From contig JACKNZ010000020.1 of the NCBI GenBank assembly GCA_024234595.1, positions 1 through 51,736 of the forward strand: a stretch of 51,736 bases of DNA. Reading direction: 5' to 3'. The stretch is from Moraxellaceae bacterium (GTDB lineage Bacteria > Pseudomonadota > Gammaproteobacteria > Pseudomonadales > Moraxellaceae). Within the stretch, counting starts at the first letter, position 1. The number at the start of each line of letters is the position of its first letter. Under the pieces are notes generated by a model. The model had not been told where the DNA came from and ran no database searches. It was given only the letters and a program-made list of their open reading frames with translations. Below are positions 1 to 8,736 of the stretch, piece by piece. The translations under genes were made by a program, and so were the position numbers.

Positions 1-18
1 AAGGGTTTGATAAGTCAT
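1..18 (-). CDS. 5' end of a divergent gene cut by the window edge
   Basis: Reading leftwards, an ATG at 18-16 opens a frame (M-T-Y-Q-T-L) that leaves the window after six codons. An AGGAG ribosome binding site lies 11 bases upstream, at about 29-33. The gene would diverge from the oxidoreductase at 114. Regulators often sit divergently beside such oxidoreductases, but six residues do not identify a family. Confidence 0.3.
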
Positions 19-113
19 GTTGTTATTTACTCCTAAAAATTACTTAACTGAGTTGCTTATACTGGTACTTTGGTGCTTAAATCAAGCCCATTTTTAGTTT
101 AAATTGAGCATAA

Positions 114-821
114 ATGATGAATGTCTTGATTATTCACGCCCATCCTGAAGCAAAATCCTTTAATACTGCCTTGATGCATTTAGCAACTGAGCAATTAACT
201 GCGGCTGGTCATCAAGTACAGGTGTCCGATTTATATGAGATGAATTGGAATCCTGTGGCTTCTGCTAAGGATTTTGCCCAGCGCAAAAATCCTGAGTATT
301 TGGTGTATGCCTTAGAACAACGTCATAACTACGAACAACAAGCGATTGCACCTGATATTGCGGCTGAGTTAGAAAAGTTAAAAGCAGCGGATTTGGTGAT
401 TTTTAACTTTCCCTTATATTGGTTTTCTGTGCCTGCAATTTTAAAAGGCTGGATTGACCGTGTGTTAATTTCGGGGATGTGCTATGGCGGTATGCGTTTT
501 TATGACCAAGGCGGCTTAAAAGGTAAAAAAGCTTTAGTCACACTCACATTGGGTGGTCGTGAACATATGTTTGGTGAAAAAGCTATTCATGGTGAGTTGG
601 TGGATGGTATGTTACGTCCCTTGTTGCGTGGTACTTTAGCGTATGTGGGTTTTGAGGTGTTGCCACCGTTTATTGGCTATCATGTGCCCTATATTAAACC
701 CGAAGCACGCGAACAAATTTTGGTGGATTATAAAAATTATTTAGCAAATTTAGACAGTTTAACGCCATTACGTTATCCGCATATGGATGAGTTTGACGGT
801 AAGTTATATCCAAAAGGCTAG
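114..821 (+). CDS. NAD(P)H:quinone oxidoreductase-like flavoprotein (flavodoxin fold)
   Basis: The 235-residue cytosolic protein has the fold and motifs of the NQO1/MdaB/KefF family, which uses NAD(P)H and a flavin to reduce quinones or similar electrophiles by two electrons. The N-terminal strand and FMN/FAD loop read LIIHAHPEAKSFN (residues 5-17). The family signature FNFPLYWFSVPAILKGWIDRV covers about residues 97-117, and a glycine-rich GGREHMFG follows at about 148. Length is normal. Two ATGs stand in tandem at 114 and 117, so the exact start is uncertain by one residue. Its stop overlaps the convergent cbrB stop by four bases. In Pseudomonas pcnB usually follows cbrB, so this gene marks a break in that order. 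The exact substrate is not known. Confidence 0.85.
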   Translation: MMNVLIIHAHPEAKSFNTALMHLATEQLTAAGHQVQVSDLYEMNWNPVASAKDFAQRKNPEYLVYALEQRHNYEQQAIAPDIAAELEKLKAADLVIFNFPLYWFSVPAILKGWIDRVLISGMCYGGMRFYDQGGLKGKKALVTLTLGGREHMFGEKAIHGELVDGMLRPLLRGTLAYVGFEVLPPFIGYHVPYIKPEAREQILVDYKNYLANLDSLTPLRYPHMDEFDGKLYPKG

Positions 822-2227
822 TCACCTGTTGAACGATGACGCGGAATACCCATGCGTTGTCGTCTTTCCCACAACGTTTTGCGGCTAATCCCTAATCGTT
901 TAGCAAGCTCGGTTTCCGAAAGCTGTTCTTGATAAGTTAAAATGAATTGCTGAAATTCGGCTTCTGATAATTTTTGATTGCTGGCATCAGGTACTTCGGT
1001 GAACATCGGTTTAGCTTGTGTTTTAACGGTGGTGTCAGGGTCAAAACGCGGCTCTGGATTTTTGCTAAGAATAGGAATATCAAGGTCAATCGCTAATAAA
1101 TCAGGACTAATTGTTTTGCCTTCGGCCAAAATGACGGCACGTTCAATAGCATTTTCTAATTCTCGTACATTGCCCGGCCAAGAATAGGCAAGCATGGCGG
1201 CAAGGCTTTCTGCGTCAAAAGACAAGGGATTAACATGCAATTTTTGACAGGTTTTTTGTAATAAGGCTTGAGCAATTTCGATAATATCACTGCCACGTTC
1301 GCGCAGTGGCGGGATGATAAGCTCAATGACATTAAGACGATAGTATAAGTCTTCTCTAAATAAGCCTTCGGCAGCGAGTTGTTTGAGGTTGCGATGGGTG
1401 GCGGCAACCAAACGTATATCAACAGAACGAGTTTGAGTCGCGCCTAAACGACGTACTTCTTTTTCTTGTAATAGGCGCAATAATCGGGCTTGTGCTTCGA
1501 GTGGCAGTTCGCCAATTTCGTCTAAAAACAATGTGCCTCCGTCTGCTGCTTCTACCAAGCCTTTGCGTTGGGCGTTTGCCCCAGTAAACGCGCCTTTTTC
1601 GTAGCCAAATAATTCGGCTTCGATGAGTGTCTCAGGAATGGCGGCACAGTTAACCGATATTAACGGATGGTCTTTGCGTGGGCTTTCTTGGTGCAGGGCT
1701 TTAGCAACTAATTCTTTGCCTGTACCTGATTCGCCTCGAACTAATACCGTTGACATCATGGGTGCAACACGGCTGATTTTTCTAAATAATTCTTGCATGG
1801 CAGGGCATGAGCCAATAATGCCTGTAATAGTGGTGTTTTGTTGTTGTTGCTTTAAAACGGTGTTTTCTTGATTGAGTTGTTGCTCGCGTAAAATTCGCGC
1901 CACACTCATGACCATTTCGTCGTGGTCAAAAGGTTTAGATATATAGTCCACCGCACCTTGTTTCATGGCATCCACAGCCGATTTCATGGTGCCAAAACTG
2001 GTCATAATGAGTACGGGGGTCGGTTTGGCTAACTCAATTAAACTTGTGCCTAATTCCCCCGGTAAACGTAAGTCGGTGATGATTAAATCAAATTCGTCAA
2101 GACGATAGTTGTTAGTGGCCTCGTGAACTGAGCCTGCTTCGCTGACTTGATATTGATGGCGTTGTAATAGACGGCGTAGCCCCGTTCTAATCAATACTTC
2201 GTCTTCGACAATTAAGATGTTTTTCAT
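818..2227 (-). CDS. cbrB: CbrB, NtrC-family sigma-54 response regulator
   Basis: This 469-residue activator is the output half of the CbrAB system, which balances carbon and nitrogen use in pseudomonads. A receiver domain (residues 1-120) carries phosphoacceptor Asp52 in IITDLRLPG. The AAA+ sigma-54 interaction domain has a Walker A GESGTGKE near 165-172 and GAFTGA, the loop that contacts sigma-54. A Fis-type helix-turn-helix (LAKRLGISRKTLWERR) closes the C-terminus. The receiver sequence closely follows Pseudomonas CbrB as I remember it. It overlaps the cbrA stop by four bases (ATGA), so the two are translationally coupled. By family knowledge, phosphorylated CbrB activates sigma-54 promoters, including small RNAs that titrate Crc/Hfq. 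No such RNA was recognised here. Confidence 0.92.
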   Translation of the reverse strand: MKNILIVEDEVLIRTGLRRLLQRHQYQVSEAGSVHEATNNYRLDEFDLIITDLRLPGELGTSLIELAKPTPVLIMTSFGTMKSAVDAMKQGAVDYISKPFDHDEMVMSVARILREQQLNQENTVLKQQQQNTTITGIIGSCPAMQELFRKISRVAPMMSTVLVRGESGTGKELVAKALHQESPRKDHPLISVNCAAIPETLIEAELFGYEKGAFTGANAQRKGLVEAADGGTLFLDEIGELPLEAQARLLRLLQEKEVRRLGATQTRSVDIRLVAATHRNLKQLAAEGLFREDLYYRLNVIELIIPPLRERGSDIIEIAQALLQKTCQKLHVNPLSFDAESLAAMLAYSWPGNVRELENAIERAVILAEGKTISPDLLAIDLDIPILSKNPEPRFDPDTTVKTQAKPMFTEVPDASNQKLSEAEFQQFILTYQEQLSETELAKRLGISRKTLWERRQRMGIPRHRSTGD

Positions 2228-5199
2228 GAGTTTGCTTCTTCATTCGCCATATCATCTGTCCATGTCGGCAGGGTAATTTGTACAATTACACCACGTCCTT
2301 GGTCATAATCGGCTTTATCCATCAATTGAATTTTACCGCCATGTTCGCCAATGATACCATGCACAAGGGCTAAGCCTAAACCAGTACCTTTGCCTGTTTC
2401 TTTTGTCGTGACAAAAGGTTCAAACAGGGTAGAGCGAATAGTGCCTTCGGGCAGACCATGACCAAAATCTTCCACATCAATATGCACATAATTACCATTG
2501 GTATGTGCTTCGACAATGATATGACTGGCAGGAGGACTGGCATCGCGTGCATTACTAAGCAAATTAACAAATACTTGCATTAAGCGTTGAGCATTGCCTC
2601 TGACTAAAATGTCATCGGTACAAAAATTATCAAATTGGTAATCTTTGCTGCCAGAAAGTTGCAACAAGTTAATAGCCTCACTAATGACATTATGCAAATT
2701 AACGGCACTATAAGTGCTGGCAGTCATATGGGCATCGGTACGGGCAAAGCCGACCAATGAGCGCACAATATTAGTAATACGCTGTGTTTGAGTGAGAATG
2801 AGGGTGCTGGCCTCGATAATTTCGGGGTCAGTATATTCGGCTTTGAGGTTTTGGGCTAAACAAGCAATACCAGTGACGGGATTGCCAATTTCGTGAGCAA
2901 TACCTGCTGCCAAACGTCCAAGAGCGGCAAGGCGTTCGTTGTGCGCCAATTGTGATTCTAAACGCTCCAATTCGGTCACATCTTCCAACACAATCACCTG
3001 ACTGCTGCTTAAATCGCCTGCTTTTTCGTGTTCGCCAATAAAGGCACGATGTAAGTTAAACCAACGGCTTTGGCTTTGACTAACAACTTCTTGGTTGTAT
3101 AGTTGTACGTTAGGGCTGTGCAAGAAATCATTCAACAGCGATTGCCACGGTTCTGGTAAATCATGCAAGCCCGAGCCAATAATTTGGTCATCACTAATGC
3201 CCGTCATTTCCATGAGGGTACGATTCCAGCTAATGATTTCGAGGTCACGTCCTAATGAGCAAACACCAATCGGCAAATCATACAAGGTTTGACGATGAAA
3301 ACGACGCAAGGCATCCAATTCGCCAGCCAAGCCAGACATACGATGTTTGTATTCTTCTAAGCGAGATTCGACATAATGAATATCTTCGCTGGCAGGGGTT
3401 TCGGGGCGTATTTGATACGATAAATGCGTGTCTAAAATTTCGTGAGCAACCGAAGGTCCTAATAAACCAGACAGATTAGATTCTATTTGGTCGCGCAATC
3501 GTCGCAGAGCATAAGGGCGAGTTTCTTCGGGGCTCATACTCAGGTCAATTAAGGCTTGTTCAACTTCGCGTTCAGCGGTTAAGCGGCCTAAAACTTCACT
3601 CAAGGAGTTAATAAAATCTTCTACCGATTTGGCTTTGAGCGACCAGCGATAAGGACGACGCAAATTATCAACCGCGCAACTGTCGGCGGCCATTTGTTCT
3701 GATGCTGTTTGTTTTGTAATTAAAGATACCACAAACATTACCACGGCATTGGCAATGGTGCTGCCTAAGCCAATATGATGCCAATAAATAGGGTCTTCAA
3801 AAAAGCGTAAGTTAATACTAATCAGTTGCGTAAAAAAATTGGGCAAATTAAGAATATAAGGAATGACTAATACGCTAAACCAAATCAATAAGCCAACACT
3901 TAGGCCAGCCAAAAAACCTGCACGGGTAGCACGTGGCCAAAACAACACACTCACTAAACCTGGTGCAAACTGTAAAGTGCCAATAAAGGTTAAAATAGCC
4001 ATTTCGGTCATGGTATGTTCAAAGGTAAACAAACCATAAAAGGCATACGACAAGCCCATAATACAAACAATCAGTAGTCGTCTGACCCACACTAACCAAT
4101 GATATAAATTGTAATCGGGCGAGGGTTGGGCTAAAGGCAATACGACATGATTAAGCACCATCGACGACAACGATAATAAAGTGACTACAATCGTGCCACT
4201 GGCCGCCGAAATGCCCGCTATAAATACCAATAATGATAACAAACTACTTTGGCTGGCTTGGGCGATGGCAATGGTAAAATATTCGGGGTTAACACCGAGT
4301 TCTAACTTTATTCCTGCCCATAGTATCAGTGGTACACACAAAGCCATTAACCACAAATAGAGTGGAAAGCCCCAGCTGGCGGTTAATAATGAACGTGGTT
4401 GAAAGTTTTCGGTAAAGACCATGTGATACATATAAGGCATGACCACTGCCGAAAACAAGAAGGCTAAAATTAAGCTGTGCCAAATACCGTTTTCTTTAAG
4501 TGGAATATAGAGCAGTTCGAGAGCGTCTTTGTTATGTGCTAACCATTGTGTTAAGCCATCAGTCCCATCAAACACACTAAACAAGGCATAACCTGCTACC
4601 GTAAGCATCATCACTAATTTAACAATCGCTTCTACGGCTATTGTGACCACTAATCCATCATGTTTGTATTGAGGAGTCAGCGGTTTTGCACCAAATAACA
4701 AGGTAAAAAGTGTGATAGCACAGCAAAAAATAATCGCTACGCCATAATGATTTTGTTGTTGGGTTAAGATGTTGGCTGTGTCGCTGACCGCACGTATTTG
4801 TAAGGCAAGTAAAGGTAGCAAGGCCAGTAACATAAAAATGGTGGTTAATGAGCCAACCCATTGGCTACGATACCTAAAGGCAAATAAATCGGCTAAAGAG
4901 CTCAGTTGATGATTTTTGGTGAGTCGCAAAATCGGGCTTAATAATACGGGGGCTAATAAAAACGCCCCCGAAATACCTAAATAAAAAGCCAAAAAGTTGT
5001 AGCCAGTTTCGTAGGCAAAACCTACAACACCATAGACTCCCCATGCACTAATATATACACCAAGAGATAATACATAAACCGTAGGGTTGCGTATCCATTT
5101 GGTCGAAAATAAGCCTGATTCACTCAAGTGAGCAATTAAAAACAAAAAAATTAAATAGGCTAAACCTAGACTTAATAAACCCAGTGCATCAAAGATCAT
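2224..5199 (-). CDS. cbrA: CbrA, sodium/solute symporter-fused sensor histidine kinase
   Basis: The 991-residue inner-membrane protein joins a sodium/solute symporter (SSS) module of about 13 hydrophobic segments (residues 1-500) to a cytoplasmic sensor kinase. A linker and PAS-like domain (about 630-740, with LPIGVCSLGRDLEIISWN) come next. The HisKA helix has the phosphorylated His near 769 in AAGIAHEIGNP. The ATPase domain has the N box NLLSNARDAS, DFGHGLPEG and GKGTGLGLALVHG. Length and architecture match Pseudomonas CbrA. The symporter part can move histidine in pseudomonads (family knowledge); the ligand here cannot be read from sequence. The gene starts inside the end of cbrX (11-base overlap) and ends in cbrB, giving a coupled cbrXAB operon. 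Confidence 0.93.
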   Translation of the reverse strand: MIFDALGLLSLGLAYLIFLFLIAHLSESGLFSTKWIRNPTVYVLSLGVYISAWGVYGVVGFAYETGYNFLAFYLGISGAFLLAPVLLSPILRLTKNHQLSSLADLFAFRYRSQWVGSLTTIFMLLALLPLLALQIRAVSDTANILTQQQNHYGVAIIFCCAITLFTLLFGAKPLTPQYKHDGLVVTIAVEAIVKLVMMLTVAGYALFSVFDGTDGLTQWLAHNKDALELLYIPLKENGIWHSLILAFLFSAVVMPYMYHMVFTENFQPRSLLTASWGFPLYLWLMALCVPLILWAGIKLELGVNPEYFTIAIAQASQSSLLSLLVFIAGISAASGTIVVTLLSLSSMVLNHVVLPLAQPSPDYNLYHWLVWVRRLLIVCIMGLSYAFYGLFTFEHTMTEMAILTFIGTLQFAPGLVSVLFWPRATRAGFLAGLSVGLLIWFSVLVIPYILNLPNFFTQLISINLRFFEDPIYWHHIGLGSTIANAVVMFVVSLITKQTASEQMAADSCAVDNLRRPYRWSLKAKSVEDFINSLSEVLGRLTAEREVEQALIDLSMSPEETRPYALRRLRDQIESNLSGLLGPSVAHEILDTHLSYQIRPETPASEDIHYVESRLEEYKHRMSGLAGELDALRRFHRQTLYDLPIGVCSLGRDLEIISWNRTLMEMTGISDDQIIGSGLHDLPEPWQSLLNDFLHSPNVQLYNQEVVSQSQSRWFNLHRAFIGEHEKAGDLSSSQVIVLEDVTELERLESQLAHNERLAALGRLAAGIAHEIGNPVTGIACLAQNLKAEYTDPEIIEASTLILTQTQRITNIVRSLVGFARTDAHMTASTYSAVNLHNVISEAINLLQLSGSKDYQFDNFCTDDILVRGNAQRLMQVFVNLLSNARDASPPASHIIVEAHTNGNYVHIDVEDFGHGLPEGTIRSTLFEPFVTTKETGKGTGLGLALVHGIIGEHGGKIQLMDKADYDQGRGVIVQITLPTWTDDMANEEANS

Positions 5200-5365
5200 G
5201 AAGGTCTCTATTTTTACTAACCCAATAGCTAATCAAAATTAAAAGCAGCCAAATAATAAAAGGCCGTGCCCATGCTGCACCGCCTAGGCTCCACCATTCA
5301 ATCACGGCAGGGGATAGCAAATAGGCCCCTGCAATAAAAATTAGCACTAATCGGTCTATATACAT
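5189..5365 (-). CDS. cbrX: CbrX-like small membrane protein upstream of cbrA
   Basis: A 58-residue frame runs from ATG at 5365 to TGA at 5189. It reads MYIDRLVLIFIAGAYLLSP, has one hydrophobic segment at residues 5-19 and another around 36-49 (PFIIWLLLILISYW), and ends KNRDLHDL. It overlaps the cbrA start by 11 bases. In Pseudomonas a small ORF called cbrX sits at this place and its translation is coupled to cbrA; the same arrangement is seen here. A leader or translation-coupling role is inferred from position, and a protein-level function is unknown. The 13-copy heptamer repeat lies just upstream. Confidence 0.75.
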   Translation of the reverse strand: MYIDRLVLIFIAGAYLLSPAVIEWWSLGGAAWARPFIIWLLLILISYWVSKNRDLHDL

Positions 5366-5377
5366 GATGCACCCTGT

Positions 5378-5468
5378 ATCAGTTATCAGTTATCAGTTAT
5401 CAGTTATCAGTTATCAGTTATCAGTTATCAGTTATCAGTTATCAGTTATCAGTTATCAGTTATCAGTT
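5378..5468. repeat. Heptanucleotide tandem repeat, 13 copies of ATCAGTT
   Basis: Exactly 91 bases of perfect ATCAGTT units run from 5378 to 5468. They lie 13 bases upstream of the cbrX ATG and cover the last codons and the stop of gluQ, so the gluQ C-terminus (L-I-T-D-N-stop) is itself written by the repeat. Perfect short arrays change copy number by slippage. Here that would alter the distance or leader upstream of cbrXAB without changing any reading frame. Confidence 0.95.
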
Positions 5469-6327
5469 TGAGGGTGGCGGGAATGTTAGATAAATCCCAA
5501 TGGTTAATTGCCCAAGTTAATATATCTTCTTTAGCCTCGTATTGTAGCGGTTTTGGTGGGTTTTGGCCTAATAAAACTAACAGTTGCCACAAGGTGGCGG
5601 ACGGATTAGTAAAGTCTAAGGCTTTTGCACCTGTTTGTTTAGACAGTTTTTCGCCTTTAGATGTGACTATTAACGGTATATGACTGTAAAACGGTGTTTG
5701 ATAATCTAGGCAGCGTTGTAAATAAATTTGTCGTGCTGTGTTATCGAGTAGGTCTGCACCTCTGACAATATGAGTAATACCCTGTAAGGCATCGTCCACC
5801 ACTACCGCTAATTGATAGGTAAAAATGCTATCTCGTCTATAAAGTGGAAAGTCACCTACCGTTTGGCTAATGTCTTCGTATTGTGCGCCAAAAACACCAT
5901 CATTAAATTGAATTAGGCAATTTGGTTGAGGCACGGCCAAACGTGCGGCGGCATTGGCTTTAAATTGTTGTTGTGTGCGGCACTGACCTGTATAAATCGC
6001 TGAACCAGTTTGCGCGAGTTGACTACGACTACAAGTACACCAAAAAATAAGTTGTTTATGTTGGAGTATATCGAGGGCTTGCTGATAGTAGCAGGTACGT
6101 TGACTTTGATAACTGACTTCATCATCCCAATACAGGCCATAGTGTTCAAGGCTGTGTAAAATATGCTCAACAGCCCCCTGTTGAATACGAGGCGTATCAA
6201 TGTCTTCGATACGGAGTAGCCATTTGCCTTGAGCTGCGCGCGCATCACACCAACTCGCAAGGGCAGTGAGCAGTGAGCCTAAATGCAATGCGCCTGTAGG
6301 AGAGGGTGCAAAACGACCAATGTACAT
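5449..6327 (-). CDS. gluQ: Glutamyl-Q tRNA(Asp) synthetase
   Basis: GluQ (YadB) is a paralogue of the glutamyl-tRNA synthetase catalytic domain. It attaches glutamate to queuosine in the anticodon wobble position of tRNA(Asp). The HIGH-like signature is in RFAPSPTGALHLGSL, the zinc site uses CTCSRSQ...CR (about residues 96-116), and the KMSKS-like loop reads KLSKQTGAKAL. There is no anticodon-binding domain, as expected for about 290 residues. I start at ATG 6327 (MYIGRFAPSP); a TTG at 6336 would add three residues with no better ribosome site. It follows dksA on the same strand, the usual dksA-gluQ-cbr order. Queuosine itself is made with help from queC and queE further on. The stop codon lies in the heptamer repeat. 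Confidence 0.93.
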   Translation of the reverse strand: MYIGRFAPSPTGALHLGSLLTALASWCDARAAQGKWLLRIEDIDTPRIQQGAVEHILHSLEHYGLYWDDEVSYQSQRTCYYQQALDILQHKQLIFWCTCSRSQLAQTGSAIYTGQCRTQQQFKANAAARLAVPQPNCLIQFNDGVFGAQYEDISQTVGDFPLYRRDSIFTYQLAVVVDDALQGITHIVRGADLLDNTARQIYLQRCLDYQTPFYSHIPLIVTSKGEKLSKQTGAKALDFTNPSATLWQLLVLLGQNPPKPLQYEAKEDILTWAINHWDLSNIPATLKLITDN

Positions 6328-6346
6328 AGCATACAAATTAAGAACG

Positions 6347-6368
6347 CCCTCTCCCTATTGAGAGAGGG
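6347..6368. terminator. Hairpin between dksA and gluQ
   Basis: A perfect 7-bp inverted repeat (CCCTCTC / GAGAGGG) with an 8-base loop lies between the dksA stop and the gluQ start. It has no strong T-run, so it could attenuate rather than end transcription. The same CCCTCTC...GAGAGGG arms recur in the larger palindrome at 34512-34590. Confidence 0.5.
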
Positions 6369-6379
6369 ATTGGATAGAT

Positions 6380-6832
6380 TTAACCGCCAGTTTGTTTTTC
6401 TTTGATTTCGGCAAGTGTTTTGCAGTCAATACACAAGGTGGCGGTAGGACGTGCTTCTAAACGACGAATCCCAATGTCCACGCCGCACTCTTCACAAAAA
6501 CCATACTCACCATTGTCAATGGTTTTAAGGGTGGAATCAATTTTGCGAATCAGTTTGCGTTCACGGTCACGGGTACGCAGCTCAATAGAAAATTCTTCTT
6601 CTTGAGTAGCACGGTCGTTAGGGTCAGGCAGACTGTTAGATTCATCTTGCATATGATGTACGGTGCGGTCAACTTCTTCCATCAGTTCTTGCTTCCACGC
6701 ATTTAAGATATTTTTAAAATGCTGAAGTTGTGCCGAATTCATATATTCTTCATCAGGCTTAGCCTGATAAGGTGCAAAGCCATAAATTAGATTTGTTTTT
6801 GTAGGGGCTTTCACTGCTGCGACTGTGGCCAT
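6380..6832 (-). CDS. dksA: DksA, RNA polymerase-binding transcription factor
   Basis: DksA enters the RNA polymerase secondary channel and works with ppGpp in the stringent response. The 150-residue product has the coiled-coil tip motif DPNDRA (D-x-x-D-x-A) and a four-cysteine zinc finger (CEECGVDIG ... CIDC). The start is ATG 6832, preceded by TAAGGAG at the right spacing. The frame stays open to 6967, but that longer version would add 45 unlike residues lacking any ribosome site. A clear sigma-70 promoter lies at 6950-6979, leaving a leader of about 110 bases. It is first in the dksA-gluQ-cbrXAB series. Confidence 0.96.
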   Translation of the reverse strand: MATVAAVKAPTKTNLIYGFAPYQAKPDEEYMNSAQLQHFKNILNAWKQELMEEVDRTVHHMQDESNSLPDPNDRATQEEEFSIELRTRDRERKLIRKIDSTLKTIDNGEYGFCEECGVDIGIRRLEARPTATLCIDCKTLAEIKEKQTGG

Positions 6833-6949
6833 TTTTTTGCTCCTTAAACGGGCTAAATAAACATAAAATACAGGGTTCACGCATGGCACGGCGTTATTGA
6901 TAATAAAAAAGCAACAATAACAGCGTAAACCCTTAGTAGCTATAGCAGT

Positions 6950-6979
6950 AATTCTAAAATTCTGCAAATTTGCTTGTCA
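6950..6979 (-). promoter_or_regulatory. Sigma-70 promoter of dksA
   Basis: On the minus strand there is a consensus -35 TTGACA (6979-6974), an 18-bp spacer and a -10 TAGAAT (6955-6950). Transcription would start near 6943, about 110 bases before the dksA ATG. Confidence 0.8.
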
Positions 6980-7024
6980 AAGTAGGGGGCGATTTAACAA
7001 AATACAAGGCGTAAACGCAAGTTT

Positions 7025-7345
7025 TTATTCGTTAATCAGCCAAACAATGCTTTTTTCGATGACCAATGGTACTGATTTAAGCGATTGTCCATGACAAGGC
7101 CCACGCAAGCAAAAGCCATCTTCGACCCTAAATAACGCGCCATGATTAGCACACTGCAAGTAGCGGTAGCTTAAATCCATAAAGACATCGGGTTGAAAGT
7201 TGAGGCCAATGCCAATATGTGGGCAACGATTAAGATAGCCATAAACGGCTAAGCCTTGACGAGCCACAATCACTTCGCCTTGCGCTGTTCTAAAACCACG
7301 CGCATCGTTATCGGGAATATCGGCAAGGGCGCACAATCTAAGCAT
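7025..7345 (-). CDS. Small Rieske [2Fe-2S] protein
   Basis: A 106-residue soluble protein that is almost only a Rieske domain. The cluster ligands are C-P-H (residues 41-43, CPHIGIGLN) and C-x-x-H (CANHGALF). A third short CHGQSL stretch follows, as in ferredoxin-type Rieske proteins such as NirD- or BphF-like subunits. It starts four bases after the pfkB-family gene stops and is probably co-transcribed with it. Partner oxidoreductases are not visible nearby, so the electron acceptor is unknown. Confidence 0.85.
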   Translation of the reverse strand: MLRLCALADIPDNDARGFRTAQGEVIVARQGLAVYGYLNRCPHIGIGLNFQPDVFMDLSYRYLQCANHGALFRVEDGFCLRGPCHGQSLKSVPLVIEKSIVWLINE

Positions 7346-7349
7346 AGTA

Positions 7350-8336
7350 TTATTGTTTTAATAAAAGTTGGTATTGTTGGGTGGCAAGACGAGGGCCAAA
7401 TTGACTCACCACTTGTGCCGCGACTTTTGAGGCTAAGTTACCACAATCGCTGAGTGACCAATCTTGACTTAGGCCATACAAAAATGCACCTGCAAAGGCA
7501 TCACCAGCCCCGTTGGAGTCTAGCGCAGTCACAGGAACAGGAGCAATAGCAATTTGTTGACCGTTATGGCTGATAATCGCGCCTTGGCTGCCACAAGTGA
7601 CGGCTAATAATGGACTTATTTGATGTAATGCGTTAATCGCTTGGTTTAGGTCTTGAGTATTTGCCCATAATTTGGCTTCGTGTTCGTTGCAAAACAAAAT
7701 ATCCACGCCATCGGCCAACATCTCACTTAAGCCATCACGCGCATATTGCACCATCGCGGGGTCAGAAAAAGTGAGTGCGGTTTTGATACCTTGTGCCTTA
7801 GCAATGTCACGCGCGGCAGCAACGGCCTGACGTGCGCTTGCGGAGGTGGCTAAATAACCTTCGATATATAAAAATCGGGCTTTATTGAGGGCTTCTAAGT
7901 CTAGCTCTTGTGGGCTAAGTTCGGCGGTAATTCCCAAAAAAGTGTGCATTGTGCGTTCGGAGTCGGGCGTAACCATGACCACACAAGTGCCTGTGATGCC
8001 TTGTTGTACTTGGGCATGATGCGGAGCTTGAACACCTGCGGCACGCAAATCGTGCAAATAAAAATCACCGTTATTATCATTAGCTACTTTGCAGGCATAA
8101 AAAGCCGAACCACCTAAAGCAGCAAAGGCTATGACACTATTGGCGGCTGAGCCACCCGATGCGCGTTTAGCGCAGTTAAATTGTTGTTCTAGGGCGGTAA
8201 TAAGCTGTTGCTGTTGTGTTTGGTCGATGAGGGTCATTTGACCTTTTTGAATGTGTTGGGCTTGTAAAAAGTCATCGTTTACAAGGTATTCACTATCTAC
8301 TAAGGCATTGCCAATGGCGTATAAATCAAAAGACAT
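7350..8336 (-). CDS. PfkB-family carbohydrate/adenosine kinase
   Basis: A 328-residue ribokinase-fold kinase. The N-terminal substrate region has GGSAANSVIAFAALGG (about 61-76) and the C-terminal PfkB signature is DSNGAGDAFAGAFLYG, whose Asp is the catalytic base. Proteins of this size and motif spacing in gammaproteobacteria are often annotated as adenosine kinase, but the family also takes sugars, so I leave the symbol blank. It is followed four bases later by the Rieske gene. Confidence 0.87.
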   Translation of the reverse strand: MSFDLYAIGNALVDSEYLVNDDFLQAQHIQKGQMTLIDQTQQQQLITALEQQFNCAKRASGGSAANSVIAFAALGGSAFYACKVANDNNGDFYLHDLRAAGVQAPHHAQVQQGITGTCVVMVTPDSERTMHTFLGITAELSPQELDLEALNKARFLYIEGYLATSASARQAVAAARDIAKAQGIKTALTFSDPAMVQYARDGLSEMLADGVDILFCNEHEAKLWANTQDLNQAINALHQISPLLAVTCGSQGAIISHNGQQIAIAPVPVTALDSNGAGDAFAGAFLYGLSQDWSLSDCGNLASKVAAQVVSQFGPRLATQQYQLLLKQ

Positions 8337-8470
8337 ATTATTTTCTACAACATGAGGGGGTGAGGATATATATTGGGGGATTATATAGTGTGATGTGGTG
8401 ATGTGCTATAAGGTGGTTCGAGGCGGCAACTATTTAAATTGGTGTAGGTTTATTGGGGGGGGGAGTTTGT

Positions 8471-8496
8471 GTAGGGCGCATTCTAATGCGCCCTAC
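8471..8496. repeat. Palindromic GTAGGGCGCA...TGCGCCCTAC element
   Basis: Arms GTAGGGCGCA and TGCGCCCTAC flank a short centre. This is the common GTAGGGCG-type dispersed palindrome; relatives lie at 8682-8707, 39962-39992 and 42720-42741. Confidence 0.7.
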
Positions 8497-8681
8497 GCGA
8501 GCTAAAAACAATGTATAAGAAGCCTCTCTCCGCGCCAGTTGCACCTGTGATAACACAGTCCACCGCTTAAGCGTCCGAGACGTTCGGAGAGCAGGCAAGT
8601 AAAAATATAGCACAACCACAAGCTAATGCAAGTGGACTTATTGATGAAAACAAACTTAAAGCAGGTGAAATATCAGCAAGC

Positions 8682-8707
8682 GTAGGGCGGAATGCATTCC
8701 GCCTTAC
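8682..8707. repeat. Palindromic GTAGGGCGGAATGCATTCCGCC element
   Basis: A near-perfect palindrome, arms GTAGGGCGGAATG and CATTCCGCCTTAC, 30 bases downstream of the last gene of the lipid-type operon. It could act as a transcript end. A second copy with one changed base is at 42720-42741. Confidence 0.75.
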
Positions 8708-8736
8708 GTTACACTTTACACATGCTACAAAACTTA

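Larger units (their letters stand above)
8337..8736. other. Intergenic region with two palindromic repeats
   Basis: This 400-base stretch between the pfkB-family start and the carS-like stop holds no convincing gene. It has two dispersed palindromes (8471-8496 and 8682-8707, listed separately), a G-run near 8455-8463 and a GC-richer patch at 8520-8600. A short plus-strand frame at about 8620-8690 (reading GLIDENKLKAGEIS) looks like a gene-end remnant but is too short to name. Confidence 0.5.

Noticed and set aside
978..1871. Plus-strand frames inside cbrB
   Set aside because: They are shadows of the well-supported cbrB reading frame and have no start signals or family features.
5378..5468. 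Heptamer repeat as a CRISPR-like array or as a frame switch for gluQ
   Set aside because: There are no spacers, and the gluQ stop appears within the first repeat units whatever the copy number.
6833..6967. Longer DksA starting at 6967
   Set aside because: The extra residues do not look like DksA, the promoter lies across this region, and the ATG at 6832 has a strong ribosome site.
8434..8619. A 61-residue minus-strand frame
   Set aside because: It covers a palindrome and has no ribosome site, no family features and an odd composition.
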